The notes under the pieces: generated by a model
What the model saw: the letters and a program-made list of their open reading frames with translations, nothing else
What the model was told of the DNA's origin: nothing
The model's database searches: none
Assembly (NCBI GenBank): GCA_963765295.1
Contig: CAVXVO010000008.1
Location: 1 to 64,000 of the forward strand
Direction of reading: 5' to 3'
Length of the DNA: 64,000 nt
DNA from: PALSA-612 sp963765295
GTDB taxonomy: Bacteria; Actinomycetota; Thermoleophilia; Gaiellales; Gaiellaceae
Part shown: piece after piece, positions 55,855 through 64,000 of the stretch
Numbering within the stretch: position 1 is the first letter of the stretch
Layout: every line of letters starts with the position of its first letter
Program-made: the position numbers and the translations under genes

Positions 55855-56340
55855 CTACACGGCCTCGGCGTGGACCAGCTCGAGTGCGCGCTCGGGCTGG
55901 GGCCGCAGGATCACCGTCTCGCTCGGTGCGTGCGTGAGGATCCAGAGCAGGTCCTTGGGCGTGAAGCCCGGCTCGCGCCCGGGCGGCGCCGGCACGACGA
56001 CGCGATCGAAGGACTCCGCGCACCAGAGGCGCTGCAGGGCGTGGATCGGCGTTCTGCCGCTCTCGATCCGGGCGTCGACGGGGACACCCGCCTTCAGCGC
56101 CGCGTTCTCGACGGCCTCGAGGAGCGGCATCGCCATCTCGACCTGCTGGTGCATCGGTGCGTCGAGCGCGAACTCGAACCCGGTGACGACGAGGTAGGCG
56201 GGAACCAGGGTGGCGTCCTCGGCCCGCGCGATGCGAATGGCCGCGGCGAGGACGTCGGGATCGAGCCGGCCGCGCGTGAACGGGACGAGCACCCGTTTGG
56301 CGCCCGGACGGGCCGACGGGCGTCTGCGGAACGGATTCAC
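55855..56340 (-). CDS. Universal stress protein-like domain protein
   Basis: 161 residues. RVLVPFTRGRLDPDVLAAAI, then AAIRIARAEDATLVPAYLVV and a C-terminal FDRVVVPAPPGREPGFTPKD ... APSETVILRPQ fit a UspA-like alpha/beta fold; the ATP-binding G-x2-G-x9-G-S/T loop is not clear. The ATG overlaps the stop of the KdpD sensor gene, so it is likely part of that module, perhaps equivalent to the Usp portion of other KdpD proteins. Confidence 0.65.
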   Translation of the reverse strand: MNPFRRRPSARPGAKRVLVPFTRGRLDPDVLAAAIRIARAEDATLVPAYLVVTGFEFALDAPMHQQVEMAMPLLEAVENAALKAGVPVDARIESGRTPIHALQRLWCAESFDRVVVPAPPGREPGFTPKDLLWILTHAPSETVILRPQPERALELVHAEAV

Positions 56341-57425
56341 TCCGATACCCCCTCTCGCAGCGCGCGGTCCGTGACCACGCGGATGTCGATACCGGGCAGC
56401 TCCCGCACCATCCGCGAGAGCAGCGAGCCGCGCAGGATCTCGACGCGGCGGCGCTCGTCGGGCGTGCCGACGATGATGTAGGTCGAGCCGCGGTCGTACG
56501 CGAAACGGCGCACCGCCTCGACCAGGTCGTCGCCCTCCACCTCGAGGAAGTGCACGCCGAGCATCGAGGAGAGACGCCGGAGAGCGGCCAGTTGCGTCGC
56601 CTCCTCCTCCGTCGGCTCCTGCCCAGGCTTGCGCACCCAGACCGCGTCGATCTCGGCGCCGAGCCGCTGCGCGGAGCGCCAGGCCCGGCGGATGATGCGC
56701 TGCGACTTCGGCTGCGGCTCGACGAGCGCCAGCACCCGCTCGGCCACGGCCTGCTGGCTGAGCGGGTCGAGCAGCGCGGGCCGGCGCCTCGCCTCGACGT
56801 CCTCGGCGAGCTCGCGCAGCGCCAGCTCCCGGAGCGCGCCGAGATTGTCCAGCTTGAAGAAGTTCTGCAGCGCCACCTCGGCACGCTCCTGCTTGTAGAC
56901 CTTGCCGGCCCGCATGCGGTCCTGGAGCGATTCGGGGCTGAGATCGACGAGCACGATCTCGTCGGCCTCGTCGAGGATCCGGTCGGGAAAGGTCTCGCGG
57001 ACGCGGACGCCGGTGAGCTCGAAGATCGAGTCGTTCAGGCTCTCGAGGTGCTGGATGTTCACCGTCGAGATCACGTCGATGCCGGCCGCGATGACGTCCT
57101 CGATGTCCTCGAAGCGCTTCTCGTGCCGCGATCCGGGCGCGTTCGTGTGCGCCAGCTCGTCGATCAGGGCGAGCTCCGGGGCGCGACGGATCACTGCCTC
57201 GACGTCCATCTCCTCGAGGTCGAGCCCGCCGTGCGCGGCCTCGAGGCGAGGCACCGTCTCCAGCCCCTCGGCGAGCGCCGCCGTCTCGGGCCGGTCGTGC
57301 GGCTCGAGGTACCCGATCACGACGTCACGGCCTTCCGCCTGCGCCTGCCGCCCTTCCTGCAGCATCCGGTAGGTCTTCCCGACTCCGGGAGCCATCCCGA
57401 GCAGGATCCGATAGCGGCCACGCAT
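56337..57425 (-). CDS. Stand-alone KdpD N-terminal sensor module (no kinase domain)
   Basis: 362 residues. KdpD_N domain with Walker A ILLGMAPGVGKTYRMLQEGR, DVVIGYLEPHDRPETAALAE, LALIDELAHTNAPGSRHEKR (Walker B-like) and RVRETFPDRILDEADEIVLV, followed by a Usp domain (about 230-355: VAERVLALVEPQPKSQRIIR ... GSTYIIVGTPDERRR). In enteric KdpD these cytoplasmic parts precede four membrane helices and the histidine kinase; none follow here. Similar short KdpD proteins are known in some bacteria. It probably modulates the separate kinase pair at 63-64 kb or the pump. Confidence 0.85.
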   Translation of the reverse strand: MRGRYRILLGMAPGVGKTYRMLQEGRQAQAEGRDVVIGYLEPHDRPETAALAEGLETVPRLEAAHGGLDLEEMDVEAVIRRAPELALIDELAHTNAPGSRHEKRFEDIEDVIAAGIDVISTVNIQHLESLNDSIFELTGVRVRETFPDRILDEADEIVLVDLSPESLQDRMRAGKVYKQERAEVALQNFFKLDNLGALRELALRELAEDVEARRRPALLDPLSQQAVAERVLALVEPQPKSQRIIRRAWRSAQRLGAEIDAVWVRKPGQEPTEEEATQLAALRRLSSMLGVHFLEVEGDDLVEAVRRFAYDRGSTYIIVGTPDERRRVEILRGSLLSRMVRELPGIDIRVVTDRALREGVSE

Positions 57426-57437
57426 TCTCCTGCCACC

Positions 57438-58085
57438 CTAGTAGGGCAACCCCTTGCCGGTGCCCAGGCCTACCAGGGCCTCGGCGAGGGCATCGGGAAG
57501 GCGGTCGGCACGGTCCGGTCGGTAGAGCGGGCTCGTCGTTCCGTCCGACAGCAGCGCCCGCACGAGCAGCACGCCGCGGGGCGAGGCGGGCTGCGACAGA
57601 TCGCCGAGCCTGTGCTCGAGCTGCCGCAGGAGAAACAGGTTCTGCCGCGCCGCCGGGCGGTTCAGCGGCGACCAGACGCGGCGGGCACCCGGCTCGGCGT
57701 CGCGGATCAAGTCGTGCACCCAGCCCGCGAGGTTCCGGCGCACGCGCTCGGAGGCGAGCTCGCCGGCACGCCACTCGGCGAGCGCCGACGACACCCGCCC
57801 TCGCGAGTCGGCGAGCAGCAGCCGGTCGGCGAGGCGCCGGCAGCGCCACAGGTCGAACCGGACGTAGCCGATGTGGCCCCCGGCCATGATCGCCAGCACC
57901 CCGCCGCTCACGATCGCCGACGCGGCGGGAATGGATCCGCCCGCCCAGAGGGCGAGCGGGACGAGGCAAGGGAGCGGGGCGAAGAGCGTGGCACGAAGCG
58001 GTTGGGGCGGGCGGAAGACGGGAGCGGGTGAAGCGGCGTCGCGGTGCGGGACGTTTGCTGCCAGCTTCCGCAGGTCTGTGGACAT
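57438..58085 (-). CDS. Kdp-linked protein with membrane segments and SPLNR/DGxSPLY domain
   Basis: 215 residues, ATG 58085. N-terminal part has two hydrophobic helices (ATLFAPLPCLVPLALWAGGS and AASAIVSGGVLAIMAGGHIG). The C-terminal 85 residues read VWSPLNRPAARQNLFLLRQL, EHRLGDLSQPASPRGVLLVR and ALLSDGTTSPLYRPDRADRL, clearly related to the 108-residue protein that opens the kdp operon at 62633-62959. I know no function for this domain. Location 10 nt after kdpB and 12 nt before the KdpD module implies co-expression with the pump. Confidence 0.65.
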   Translation of the reverse strand: MSTDLRKLAANVPHRDAASPAPVFRPPQPLRATLFAPLPCLVPLALWAGGSIPAASAIVSGGVLAIMAGGHIGYVRFDLWRCRRLADRLLLADSRGRVSSALAEWRAGELASERVRRNLAGWVHDLIRDAEPGARRVWSPLNRPAARQNLFLLRQLEHRLGDLSQPASPRGVLLVRALLSDGTTSPLYRPDRADRLPDALAEALVGLGTGKGLPY

Positions 58086-58095
58086 TCCGACCTCG

Positions 58096-60157
58096 CTAGG
58101 CGCCGAACACGTTGTGCACGAGCAGGTCGATCAGCTTGATCCCGACGAAGGGCAGGATCACGCCGCCGAGCCCGTAGATGAGCAGGTTGCGGCGGAGCAG
58201 AGCGGTGGCGCCGATCGCGCGGTACTTGACGCCGCGCAGGGCGAGCGGGATCAGCGCAGGGATGATCAGCGCGTTGAAGATGACGGCCGAGAGGATCGCG
58301 CTCTTCGGGGTGCCGAGGTGCATGATGTTGAGCGCGTCCAGGGGCCCGCGCTCGCCGGGGTGCGCCGCATAGGTGAAGGCGAACATCGCCGGCAGGATCG
58401 CGAAGTACTTGGCGACGTCGTTCGCGATCGAGAACGTGGTCAGCGCGCCGCGCGTGATCAGCTGCTGCTTCGCCACCTCGACGATCTCGATCAGCTTCGT
58501 CGGGTTCGAGTCGAGGTCGACCATGTTGCCCGCCTCCTTGGCGGCGGACGTACCGGTGTTCATGGCCACGCCGACGTCGGCCTGGGCGAGCGCGGGCGCG
58601 TCGTTCGTCCCGTCGCCGGTCATCGCCACCATGCGGCCCTTGCCCTGCTCGTCCTTGATCAGCGCGAGCTTGTTCTCGGGCGTCGCCTCGGCGAGGAAGT
58701 CGTCGACGCCCGCCTCTTCCGCGATCACGGCCGCAGTGACGCGGTTGTCGCCGGTGATCATCACGGTGCGAATGCCCATCTTGCGCAGCTCGTCGAAGCG
58801 CTCGTTCATGCCGCCCTTGACGATGTCCTTGAGGTGGATGACGCCGAGGATCCAGTTGTCCTGGGCGACCACGAGCGGCGTGCCGCCGGAGCGGGCGATC
58901 TTGTCGACCTCTTCGTCGAGTCGGGCGGGGGGGCGACCGCCCTGCTCCTCGACGAAACGCTTGACGGCGTCGGCGGCGCCCTTGCGCAGCTGGCGGCCGT
59001 CGAAGTCGACGCCGCTCATGCGCGTCGTCGCCGAGAACGGGATGAAGGTCGCCTCGTGGGGCGAGAGCTCGCGGCCGCGAAGCCCGTACTTCTCCTTGGC
59101 GAGGACGACGATCGAGCGGCCTTCCGGCGTCTCGTCGGCGAGCGACGCGAGCTGAGCCACCTCGGCGAGCTCGACGTCGCCGACGCCGTCGACCGGCACG
59201 AACTCGGACGCCTGACGGTTGCCGAGCGTGATCGTGCCGGTCTTGTCGAGCAGGAGCACGTCGACGTCGCCGGCGGCCTCGACGGCGCGCCCGGACATCG
59301 CGAGGACGTTCCGCTGTACGAGCCTGTCCATTCCGGCGATGCCGATCGCGGACAGGAGCGCGCCGATCGTGGTCGGGATCAGCGCGACGAGCAGCGCGAT
59401 CAGGACGGTCTGCGACTGCGGCGAGCCGGCATAGATCGCGTACGGCTGCAGCGTCACGACCGCGGCCAGGAACGTGATCGTCAGGCCCGCGAGCAGGATG
59501 TTGAGCGCGATCTCGTTCGGCGTCTTCCGCCGCTCGGCGCCCTCGACGAGCGCGATCATCCGGTCCAGGAACGACTTGCCGGGCTCCTGCGTGACCTCGA
59601 TCACGAGCTGGTCCGAGAGCAGGCGCGTCCCGCCCGTGACCGCCGAGCGGTCGCCGCCGGCCTCGCGGATCACCGGCGCCGACTCGCCGGTGATCGCCGA
59701 CTCGTCCACGGAGCCGACGCCCTCGATGATCTCGCCGTCAGCCGGGATGACCTCGCCGGCAACGACGACGACGATGTCGCCCTTCTGGAGCTCCGGCGCC
59801 GGCACGTCCTCGATCCCGCCGCTCTCGGTGCGCCGCTTCGCGACGGTGGTGGTGCGCGTCGCCCGCAGGGCGTTCGCCTGCGCCTTGCCGCGGCCCTCCG
59901 CGATCGCCTCGGCGAAGTTGGCGAACAGCACCGTCAACCAGAGCCAGACCGCGATCGCGGCGACGAACCAGAGCTGGAACGTCGTTCCCCGCGCGATGTC
60001 GAGGAAGAAGGATGATGGTCGTGATCACGCTGCCGATCTCGACGATGAACATCACCGGGTTCTTCACCTGGCTCCGCGGGTCGAGCTTCGGGAACGAGTC
60101 CCTGATCGCCTGCTTGACGATCTCGGGCTCGAAGATGTTCGTGTCCTTGCGTGCCAT
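58096..60157 (-). CDS. kdpB: KdpB, potassium-translocating P-type ATPase, one +1 frameshift
   Basis: About 686 residues corrected. ATG 60157 opens ARKDTNIFEPEIVKQAIRDS and a first membrane helix; at about 60010 one extra base (ATC ATC C TTC TTC) shifts to FFLDIARGTTFQLWFVAAIA. Then TGES in ESAITGESAPVIREAGGD, phosphorylation site VLLLDKTGTITLGN, KGAADAVKRF, and hinge MVAMTGDGTNDAPALAQADV. Hydrolyses ATP to drive K+ uptake through KdpA. Placed after kdpC, not between kdpA and kdpC. Confidence 0.93.
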
Positions 60158-60160
60158 TGA

Positions 60161-60760
60161 CTATTTCCCCTGGGCCTTGTCGAGGGCGAGGTTGAGCTTC
60201 AGGACGTTGACGCCGGGCTCACCGAAGAAGCCGAGCGAGCGGCCGTCGGTGTTGTCGGAGATGAGCTTCTTCACCTGATCCACGGTCATGTGCCGGACGG
60301 CGGCGACCCGGTTGGTCTGCAGCTGCGCGTAGGCCGGCGAGATGTCGGGGTCGATCCCGGAGCCGGACGTGGTCACGGCGTCGACCGGAATGTCGTGGAT
60401 CGTCAGACCCGGGTTGTAGGGCCGCTCGAGCTTCAGGATCGCCCGGGCGTACCCCTGGATCTGCTTCAGCAGGTCCGGGTTCGTCGGGCCGAGGTTGTCG
60501 AACGTGGTCGCTCCCGCGTTGTATGCCGGCGAGGTCGCGGACGGCCGCTCGTGGAAGTAGTAGGGCTTGGTGAACCCCTGCGCGGCGAGCTCGGAGCCGA
60601 CGATCTTCCCGTTCTTCTTGATCAGGCTTGCGTTCGCCTGGTGGTTGAAGGCGAGCTGCGAGAACCCGGTCATCAGGGCCGGGAAGGCGAAGCCGAACAC
60701 GGCGGTGATGACGACGATCGCGATCACCGAGCTGACGACGTTGCGGACGACCTTGTCCAT
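60161..60760 (-). CDS. kdpC: KdpC, potassium-transporting ATPase subunit
   Basis: 199 residues. One membrane helix (VVSSVIAIVVITAVFGFAFP), then QANASLIKKNGKIVGSELAA, YFHERPSATSPAYNAGATTF, SGSGIDPDISPAYAQLQTNR (the D-P-D-I-S-P motif) and VKKLISDNTDGRSLGFFGEP. Stabilises the pump and raises ATP affinity. ATG overlaps the kdpA stop (TGATG); kdpB begins 3 nt after its stop. Confidence 0.95.
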   Translation of the reverse strand: MDKVVRNVVSSVIAIVVITAVFGFAFPALMTGFSQLAFNHQANASLIKKNGKIVGSELAAQGFTKPYYFHERPSATSPAYNAGATTFDNLGPTNPDLLKQIQGYARAILKLERPYNPGLTIHDIPVDAVTTSGSGIDPDISPAYAQLQTNRVAAVRHMTVDQVKKLISDNTDGRSLGFFGEPGVNVLKLNLALDKAQGK

Positions 60761-62460
60761 CAGTGCATCAGCCCTTCGACGATCGGCCCGAGCGTCAGCG
60801 CGGGCAGGATCATGAGGCCGGCGGTGAGCGCGATCACGCCGACGAGCAGGACGACGAACGTGGCGCCGTCGGTGCGGAACGTGCCGGCCGAAGCGGGCAC
60901 GATCTTCTTCTTGGCGAGCGAGCCGGCGAGCGCCAGCGCGGCGAGCATCGGCACGAATCGCCCGAGGTAGAGCGCGACGGTGCCGAACTCGGCGGAGAAG
61001 TTGGTCAGCCCGTAGCCGGCGAAGGCGCTGCCGTTGTTGTTCGACTGCGAGTCGTAGGCGTACAGCGTCTCCGTGAAGCCGTGGACGCCGGAGTTGTAGA
61101 TCGACGCCAGCCCGGCCTTCGTCACGATCGCGACCGCTGCCATGGTCAGCACCATCGTGGGGACGAAGAGCGCGCCGAGCGCGGCGTATTTGATCTCTCT
61201 CGCCTCGATCTTCTTGCCCAGCCACTCAGGCGTTCGGCCCACCATCAGCCCGGCCACGAAGATGGCGATGACGATGTAGAAGAACATCCCGTACAGGCCG
61301 GAGCCGACTCCGCCGAAGATCACCTCGCCGAGGAAGATGTTGATCAGAGGTACCGCTCCGCCCGCCGGTGTGAACGCGTCATGGCCGCCGTCGACCGAGC
61401 CGTTCGAGGCGTCGGTGGTGGCGGTTGCCCAGAGCGCGGTGTTGGCGATGCCGAACCGGACCTCCTTGTCCTGCATGTTCCCGCCCGACTGGCCAGAGCT
61501 GTTGGCGAGGTTCACGCCCGACGAGCGCAGCACAGCCGAGCCGTGCTGCTCGGCCGGGTACGCGACTGCGACGCCGATCGCGAACACGGCGACCATGGCG
61601 GCGAGCACCATCGTCGCGTGCCGGCGGGCCAGCACCATCTTCCCGAACATGAAGACGCACGCGGCCGGGATGAGCAGGATCGAGATCAGCTCGAGGAAGT
61701 TCGTGATCCCGTTCGGGTTCTCGAACGGCACGGCCGAGTTCGAGTTGTAGTAGCCGCCGCCGTTCGTGCCGAGCTGCTTGATCGCGATCATCAGCGCGAC
61801 CGGCCCTCGGGCGATCAGCTGCGTCGCGCCTTCGAGCGTGTGCGCCGTCGCGGTGCCGTCGAACGTCTGCGGCACGCCCTGTGAGACGAGGATCACGGCC
61901 AGGATCAGCGACAGCGGCAGCAGGACGTACGTGAGCGTCCGGTAGAGGTCGACCCAGAAGTTGCCGAGCTCGCTCGATGTTCGCCGCGCGATGCCGCGGA
62001 CGACCGCGACGAGGACCGCGATCCCGACCGCCGCCGACACGTACTGCTGGACGGCCAGGGCCGCCATCTGCGTCAGGTACGACATCGTGTACTCGCCGCC
62101 GTAGTACTGCCAGTTGGTGTTCGTGACGAAGCTGGCCGTCGTGTTCAGCGCCAGATGCGCCGGAACGCCCTTGACGTTGGTCGGGTTCAGGAACAGGTGA
62201 CCCTGCAGGCGCTGGAACGCGTACACGACACCCGAGAAGAGGATGCTGAAGACGACGACCGTGAAGCCGTAGCTCTTCCAGTCCTGCTCCTTGCGCGGGT
62301 CGGTGCGGACGAGCCGGTAGAAGAGCGCCTCGATCGCGCGCAGGAAGCGCGGGGCGCCGAGCGTGCTGTAGACGCGCGCCATGTACATGCCGAGCGGATA
62401 GGCGAGCGCGATCAGGACGATCGTGTAGACGACGATCTGTGCCGGGCCCTGGAATCCCAT
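60760..62460 (-). CDS. kdpA: KdpA, potassium channel-like subunit
   Basis: 566 residues, ten or so membrane helices. Pore signatures NTTASFVTNTNWQYYGGEYT, KQLGTNGGGYYNSNSAVPFE, ANTALWATATTDASNGSVDG and YDSQSNNNGSAFAGYGLTNF carry the four K+-filter-like loops. Starts with ATG directly before the kdpF stop region. Binds K+ from outside at micromolar levels. Confidence 0.96.
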   Translation of the reverse strand: MGFQGPAQIVVYTIVLIALAYPLGMYMARVYSTLGAPRFLRAIEALFYRLVRTDPRKEQDWKSYGFTVVVFSILFSGVVYAFQRLQGHLFLNPTNVKGVPAHLALNTTASFVTNTNWQYYGGEYTMSYLTQMAALAVQQYVSAAVGIAVLVAVVRGIARRTSSELGNFWVDLYRTLTYVLLPLSLILAVILVSQGVPQTFDGTATAHTLEGATQLIARGPVALMIAIKQLGTNGGGYYNSNSAVPFENPNGITNFLELISILLIPAACVFMFGKMVLARRHATMVLAAMVAVFAIGVAVAYPAEQHGSAVLRSSGVNLANSSGQSGGNMQDKEVRFGIANTALWATATTDASNGSVDGGHDAFTPAGGAVPLINIFLGEVIFGGVGSGLYGMFFYIVIAIFVAGLMVGRTPEWLGKKIEAREIKYAALGALFVPTMVLTMAAVAIVTKAGLASIYNSGVHGFTETLYAYDSQSNNNGSAFAGYGLTNFSAEFGTVALYLGRFVPMLAALALAGSLAKKKIVPASAGTFRTDGATFVVLLVGVIALTAGLMILPALTLGPIVEGLMH

Positions 62461-62550
62461 CTAGAGCTTCTCTCCCCGGAAGAGCGCGTACACCAGGTAG
62501 ACGAGGATGAGCAGCGAGATCGCCAGCCCGAATGCGTCGCCGGCCGTCAT
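62461..62550 (-). CDS. kdpF: KdpF small subunit
   Basis: 29 residues: MTAGDAFGLAISLLILVYLV then YALFRGEKL. Single membrane helix and the terminal L-x-x-P/R-E-x-x pattern of KdpF, a lipid-like stabiliser of the pump. ATG overlaps the stop of the preceding 27-residue peptide; kdpA starts immediately after. Confidence 0.85.
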   Translation of the reverse strand: MTAGDAFGLAISLLILVYLVYALFRGEKL

Positions 62551-62633
62551 CAGACCTTGTCCAGGATGTAGAGGAGGGCAAAGACGACCGCGAAGCACGC
62601 GAGTGCGATCGCGATGGCGGCCAGGTCGTACAT
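62550..62633 (-). CDS. 27-residue membrane peptide upstream of kdpF
   Basis: MYDLAAIAIALACFAVVFAL then LYILDKV. One membrane helix. Start preceded by GGAGG at 7 nt; its ATG overlaps the stop of the upstream gene and its stop overlaps kdpF, both as TGATG. A similar tiny peptide is often seen before kdpF in other genomes but is usually left unannotated. Probable extra pump subunit. Confidence 0.65.
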   Translation of the reverse strand: MYDLAAIAIALACFAVVFALLYILDKV

Positions 62634-62959
62634 CAGCGAACCTCCAGCGCCTCGAGGATGTGCCCGATCGTCGCCGGGAGCTCGTCGATGCGGTCCCGGT
62701 CGTAGAGAGGGCTTCCGCCGTCCGTCAGCAGGTTGTGCACGAGCCTCAGGCCGTGTGGCGAGGCGGGCCGTTTGAGATCGGCGACGCGTGTCGCGAGCGT
62801 CCGGATCTCCGGCATGTAGAGCCAGAGGCCCCGCCGGTTCAAGGGAGACGCGCCGGGAAGCCGCTTGGGGTCGAGGCTGCGGACGACACCCTCCAGCGAG
62901 CGTGCCAGCGATTTCCGCTTCCGCGTCGAGACGACCTCCGTGTACCTCGCTGTCCTCAC
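62633..62959 (-). CDS. Kdp-linked SPLNR/DGxSPLY protein, soluble form
   Basis: 108 residues from GTG 62959. Basic N-terminus (STRKRKSLARSLEGVV), then GASPLNRRGLWLYMPEIRTL, ATRVADLKRPASPHGLRLVH and NLLTDGGSPLYDRDRIDELP. It shares S-P-L-N-R, P-A-S-P-x-G, L-L-x-D-G-x-S-P-L-Y and D-x-L-P with the 215-residue protein after kdpB. No membrane helix. First gene of the coupled kdp series, so perhaps a regulator or cytosolic pump partner; family not known to me. Confidence 0.65.
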   Translation of the reverse strand: MRTARYTEVVSTRKRKSLARSLEGVVRSLDPKRLPGASPLNRRGLWLYMPEIRTLATRVADLKRPASPHGLRLVHNLLTDGGSPLYDRDRIDELPATIGHILEALEVR

Positions 62960-63034
62960 GCCGCCAAGCTACGAGCGACCGTCTGAACGCCGCCTGTAGG
63001 TTCAGGCGTGCGGTCTACGGAAGTTCTGAAGACG

Positions 63035-63727
63035 CTAGGAGCGGCTTGCCGGGTCGACGAGGCGATAGCCGACGCCCGGCTCGGTGAGCAGATAGCGCGG
63101 CCGCGACGGGTCTGGCTCGAGCTTCCGCCTGAGCTGCGACACGTTGACGTGCAGGACGTTCTTCGACTCCGCGTAGCCCGGCCCCCAGACCTCCTGGAGG
63201 ATCATCCGGTGCGTGAGCAGCTTCCCCTGGTTGCGAGCCAGGAAGCGCAGCAGCTCGAACTCGTGCGGGGTCAGGTGCACGGCCGTGCCCGCCATCCGCA
63301 CCTCGCGACGCTCGAGATCGACCTCGAGCTCGCCGACGCTGATGACCGGCTCGCCCGGCGGTCCCGCGCGCCGCAACGCAGCCCGGAGCCTCGCCAGCAG
63401 CTCGTCGATCCCGACCGGCTTCGTCACGTAGTCGTCGGCGCCGGCGTCGAGCGCGGCCACCTTCTCCGTCTCGTCTCCGACAGCCGAGAGGACGATCACC
63501 GGCGACGAGCTCCACGTCCGCAGCTCGCGGCACACGTCCGTCCCGGAGCCGTCCGGCAGCACGAGGTCGAGGATGATCGCCTCCGGCGGGCGCATCGCCG
63601 CCGCGACCAGCGCGCTCTCGGCCGTGTCGGCCGTCTCGACCTCGTAGCCCGCGGCTTTCAGGCTCGTCCGCAGGGCACGGAGGATCTGCTGCTCGTCGTC
63701 GACGACGAGGATTCGCTGCCCGGTCAC
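63035..63727 (-). CDS. OmpR/KdpE-family response regulator
   Basis: 230 residues from GTG 63727 (overlaps the kinase stop as GTGA). Receiver: ILVVDDEQQILRALRTSLKA with acidic pair, phospho-Asp in AIILDLVLPDGSG, Thr/Ser in SSPVIVLSAVG and Lys in DDYVTKPVGIDELL. C-terminal winged helix: VHLTPHEFELLRFLARNQGK and HVNVSQLRRKLEPDPSRPRY. Position before the kdp operon suggests KdpE; the gap of 75 bp to the first kdp gene may hold its operator. Confidence 0.9.
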   Translation of the reverse strand: MTGQRILVVDDEQQILRALRTSLKAAGYEVETADTAESALVAAAMRPPEAIILDLVLPDGSGTDVCRELRTWSSSPVIVLSAVGDETEKVAALDAGADDYVTKPVGIDELLARLRAALRRAGPPGEPVISVGELEVDLERREVRMAGTAVHLTPHEFELLRFLARNQGKLLTHRMILQEVWGPGYAESKNVLHVNVSQLRRKLEPDPSRPRYLLTEPGVGYRLVDPASRS

Positions 63728-64000
63728 GGATCCGCCTTCGCGAGCGGGAGCTCGAGCGTGAACGTCGCACCCTGGCCGTCCCTGGACTCGACCCACACCC
63801 GGCCGCCGCTCGCCTCGGCGAACCCGCGAGCGATCGCGAGCCCGAGCCCGGCGCCGCGAACCGTGCCCGCGGCGCGACCACGGTGGAACGGCTCGAAGAT
63901 CCGCTCCACCTCGTCGCTCTCGATGCCCGGCCCGTAGTCGATCACCCGCACGAGGCCGTGCGTTCCGTGCGAGGAGATCAGCACCCGGACGGGCTCGTCC
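63724..64000 (-). CDS. Sensor histidine kinase, C-terminal part (runs off the window)
   Basis: Only the last 91 or so residues are in the window. ATPase boxes: VIDYGPGIESDEVERIFEPF (G1 and F boxes) and GAGLGLAIARGFAEASGGRV (G2), ending FTLELPLAKADP. The phospho-His domain, membrane and any sensor parts lie beyond 64000. It is coupled to the response regulator. Likely the kinase half of a split KdpD, since KdpD_N is encoded separately at 56.3-57.4 kb. Confidence 0.9.
   Translation of the reverse strand, partial: DEPVRVLISSHGTHGLVRVIDYGPGIESDEVERIFEPFHRGRAAGTVRGAGLGLAIARGFAEASGGRVWVESRDGQGATFTLELPLAKADP

Overview
The window is a high-GC chromosome segment, most likely from a thermoleophilic actinobacterium (Gaiellales or Solirubrobacterales type). 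That placement is inferred from composition, a strong preference for CTC leucine and GAG/TCG codons, and housekeeping order (rne-rplU-rpmA-obg-nadD-rsfS; mreB-mreC-mreD-mrdA-rodA; valS-folC; tig-clpP-clpX); no marker gene was compared.

Layout. 1-1700 is a CTG/CGG-rich piece with a broken expansin-like gene and a truncated flavin/F420 oxidase gene; its codon use differs from the rest, so it may be another genome's DNA or an assembly join. About 1.7-7.2 kb is a lower-GC integrated element: an AEP-type primase, a winged-helix protein and an unknown protein on minus, and a zinc-ribbon protein, excisionase and tyrosine integrase on plus, ending beside tRNA-Ala(GGC). 7.3-16.3 kb is the rsfS/nadD/obg/rpmA/rplU/rne block with two divergent M29 aminopeptidases and a class V aminotransferase inserted. 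16.5-20.8 kb carries a membrane-anchored GGDEF-EAL protein. 20.8-26.8 kb is the rod-shape operon. 26.8-34.3 kb has maf, two tandem methyltransferases, ndk, an AAC(3)-like gene, folC and valS. 34.3-40.2 kb has an aceA operon with a notable promoter and tiny Cys-rich peptide, then clpX/clpP/tig. 40.4-55.8 kb is mixed metabolism: deaminase, tRNA-Leu(UAG), MFS and MetE-like pair, a glycine-betaine ABC importer, egtB, a phosphoribosyltransferase-hydrolase fusion, HMG-CoA lyase, polysaccharide deacetylase. 55.8-64 kb is a potassium (Kdp) locus in the unusual order kdpF-A-C-B, with a stand-alone KdpD sensor module, a separate two-component pair, and two related proteins of unknown function on either side of the pump genes.

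A second theme is data quality or biology: every frameshift I could diagnose is a net single-base insertion, with eight packed into about 770 bp of the essential mrdA/rodA genes and others in rplU, kdpB, int, xis and the phosphoribosyltransferase fusion. I annotate these as full-length genes with frameshifts and flag the pattern. The best candidates for undescribed biology are the paralogous kdp-linked proteins, the small integrated element, and the aceA leader region.
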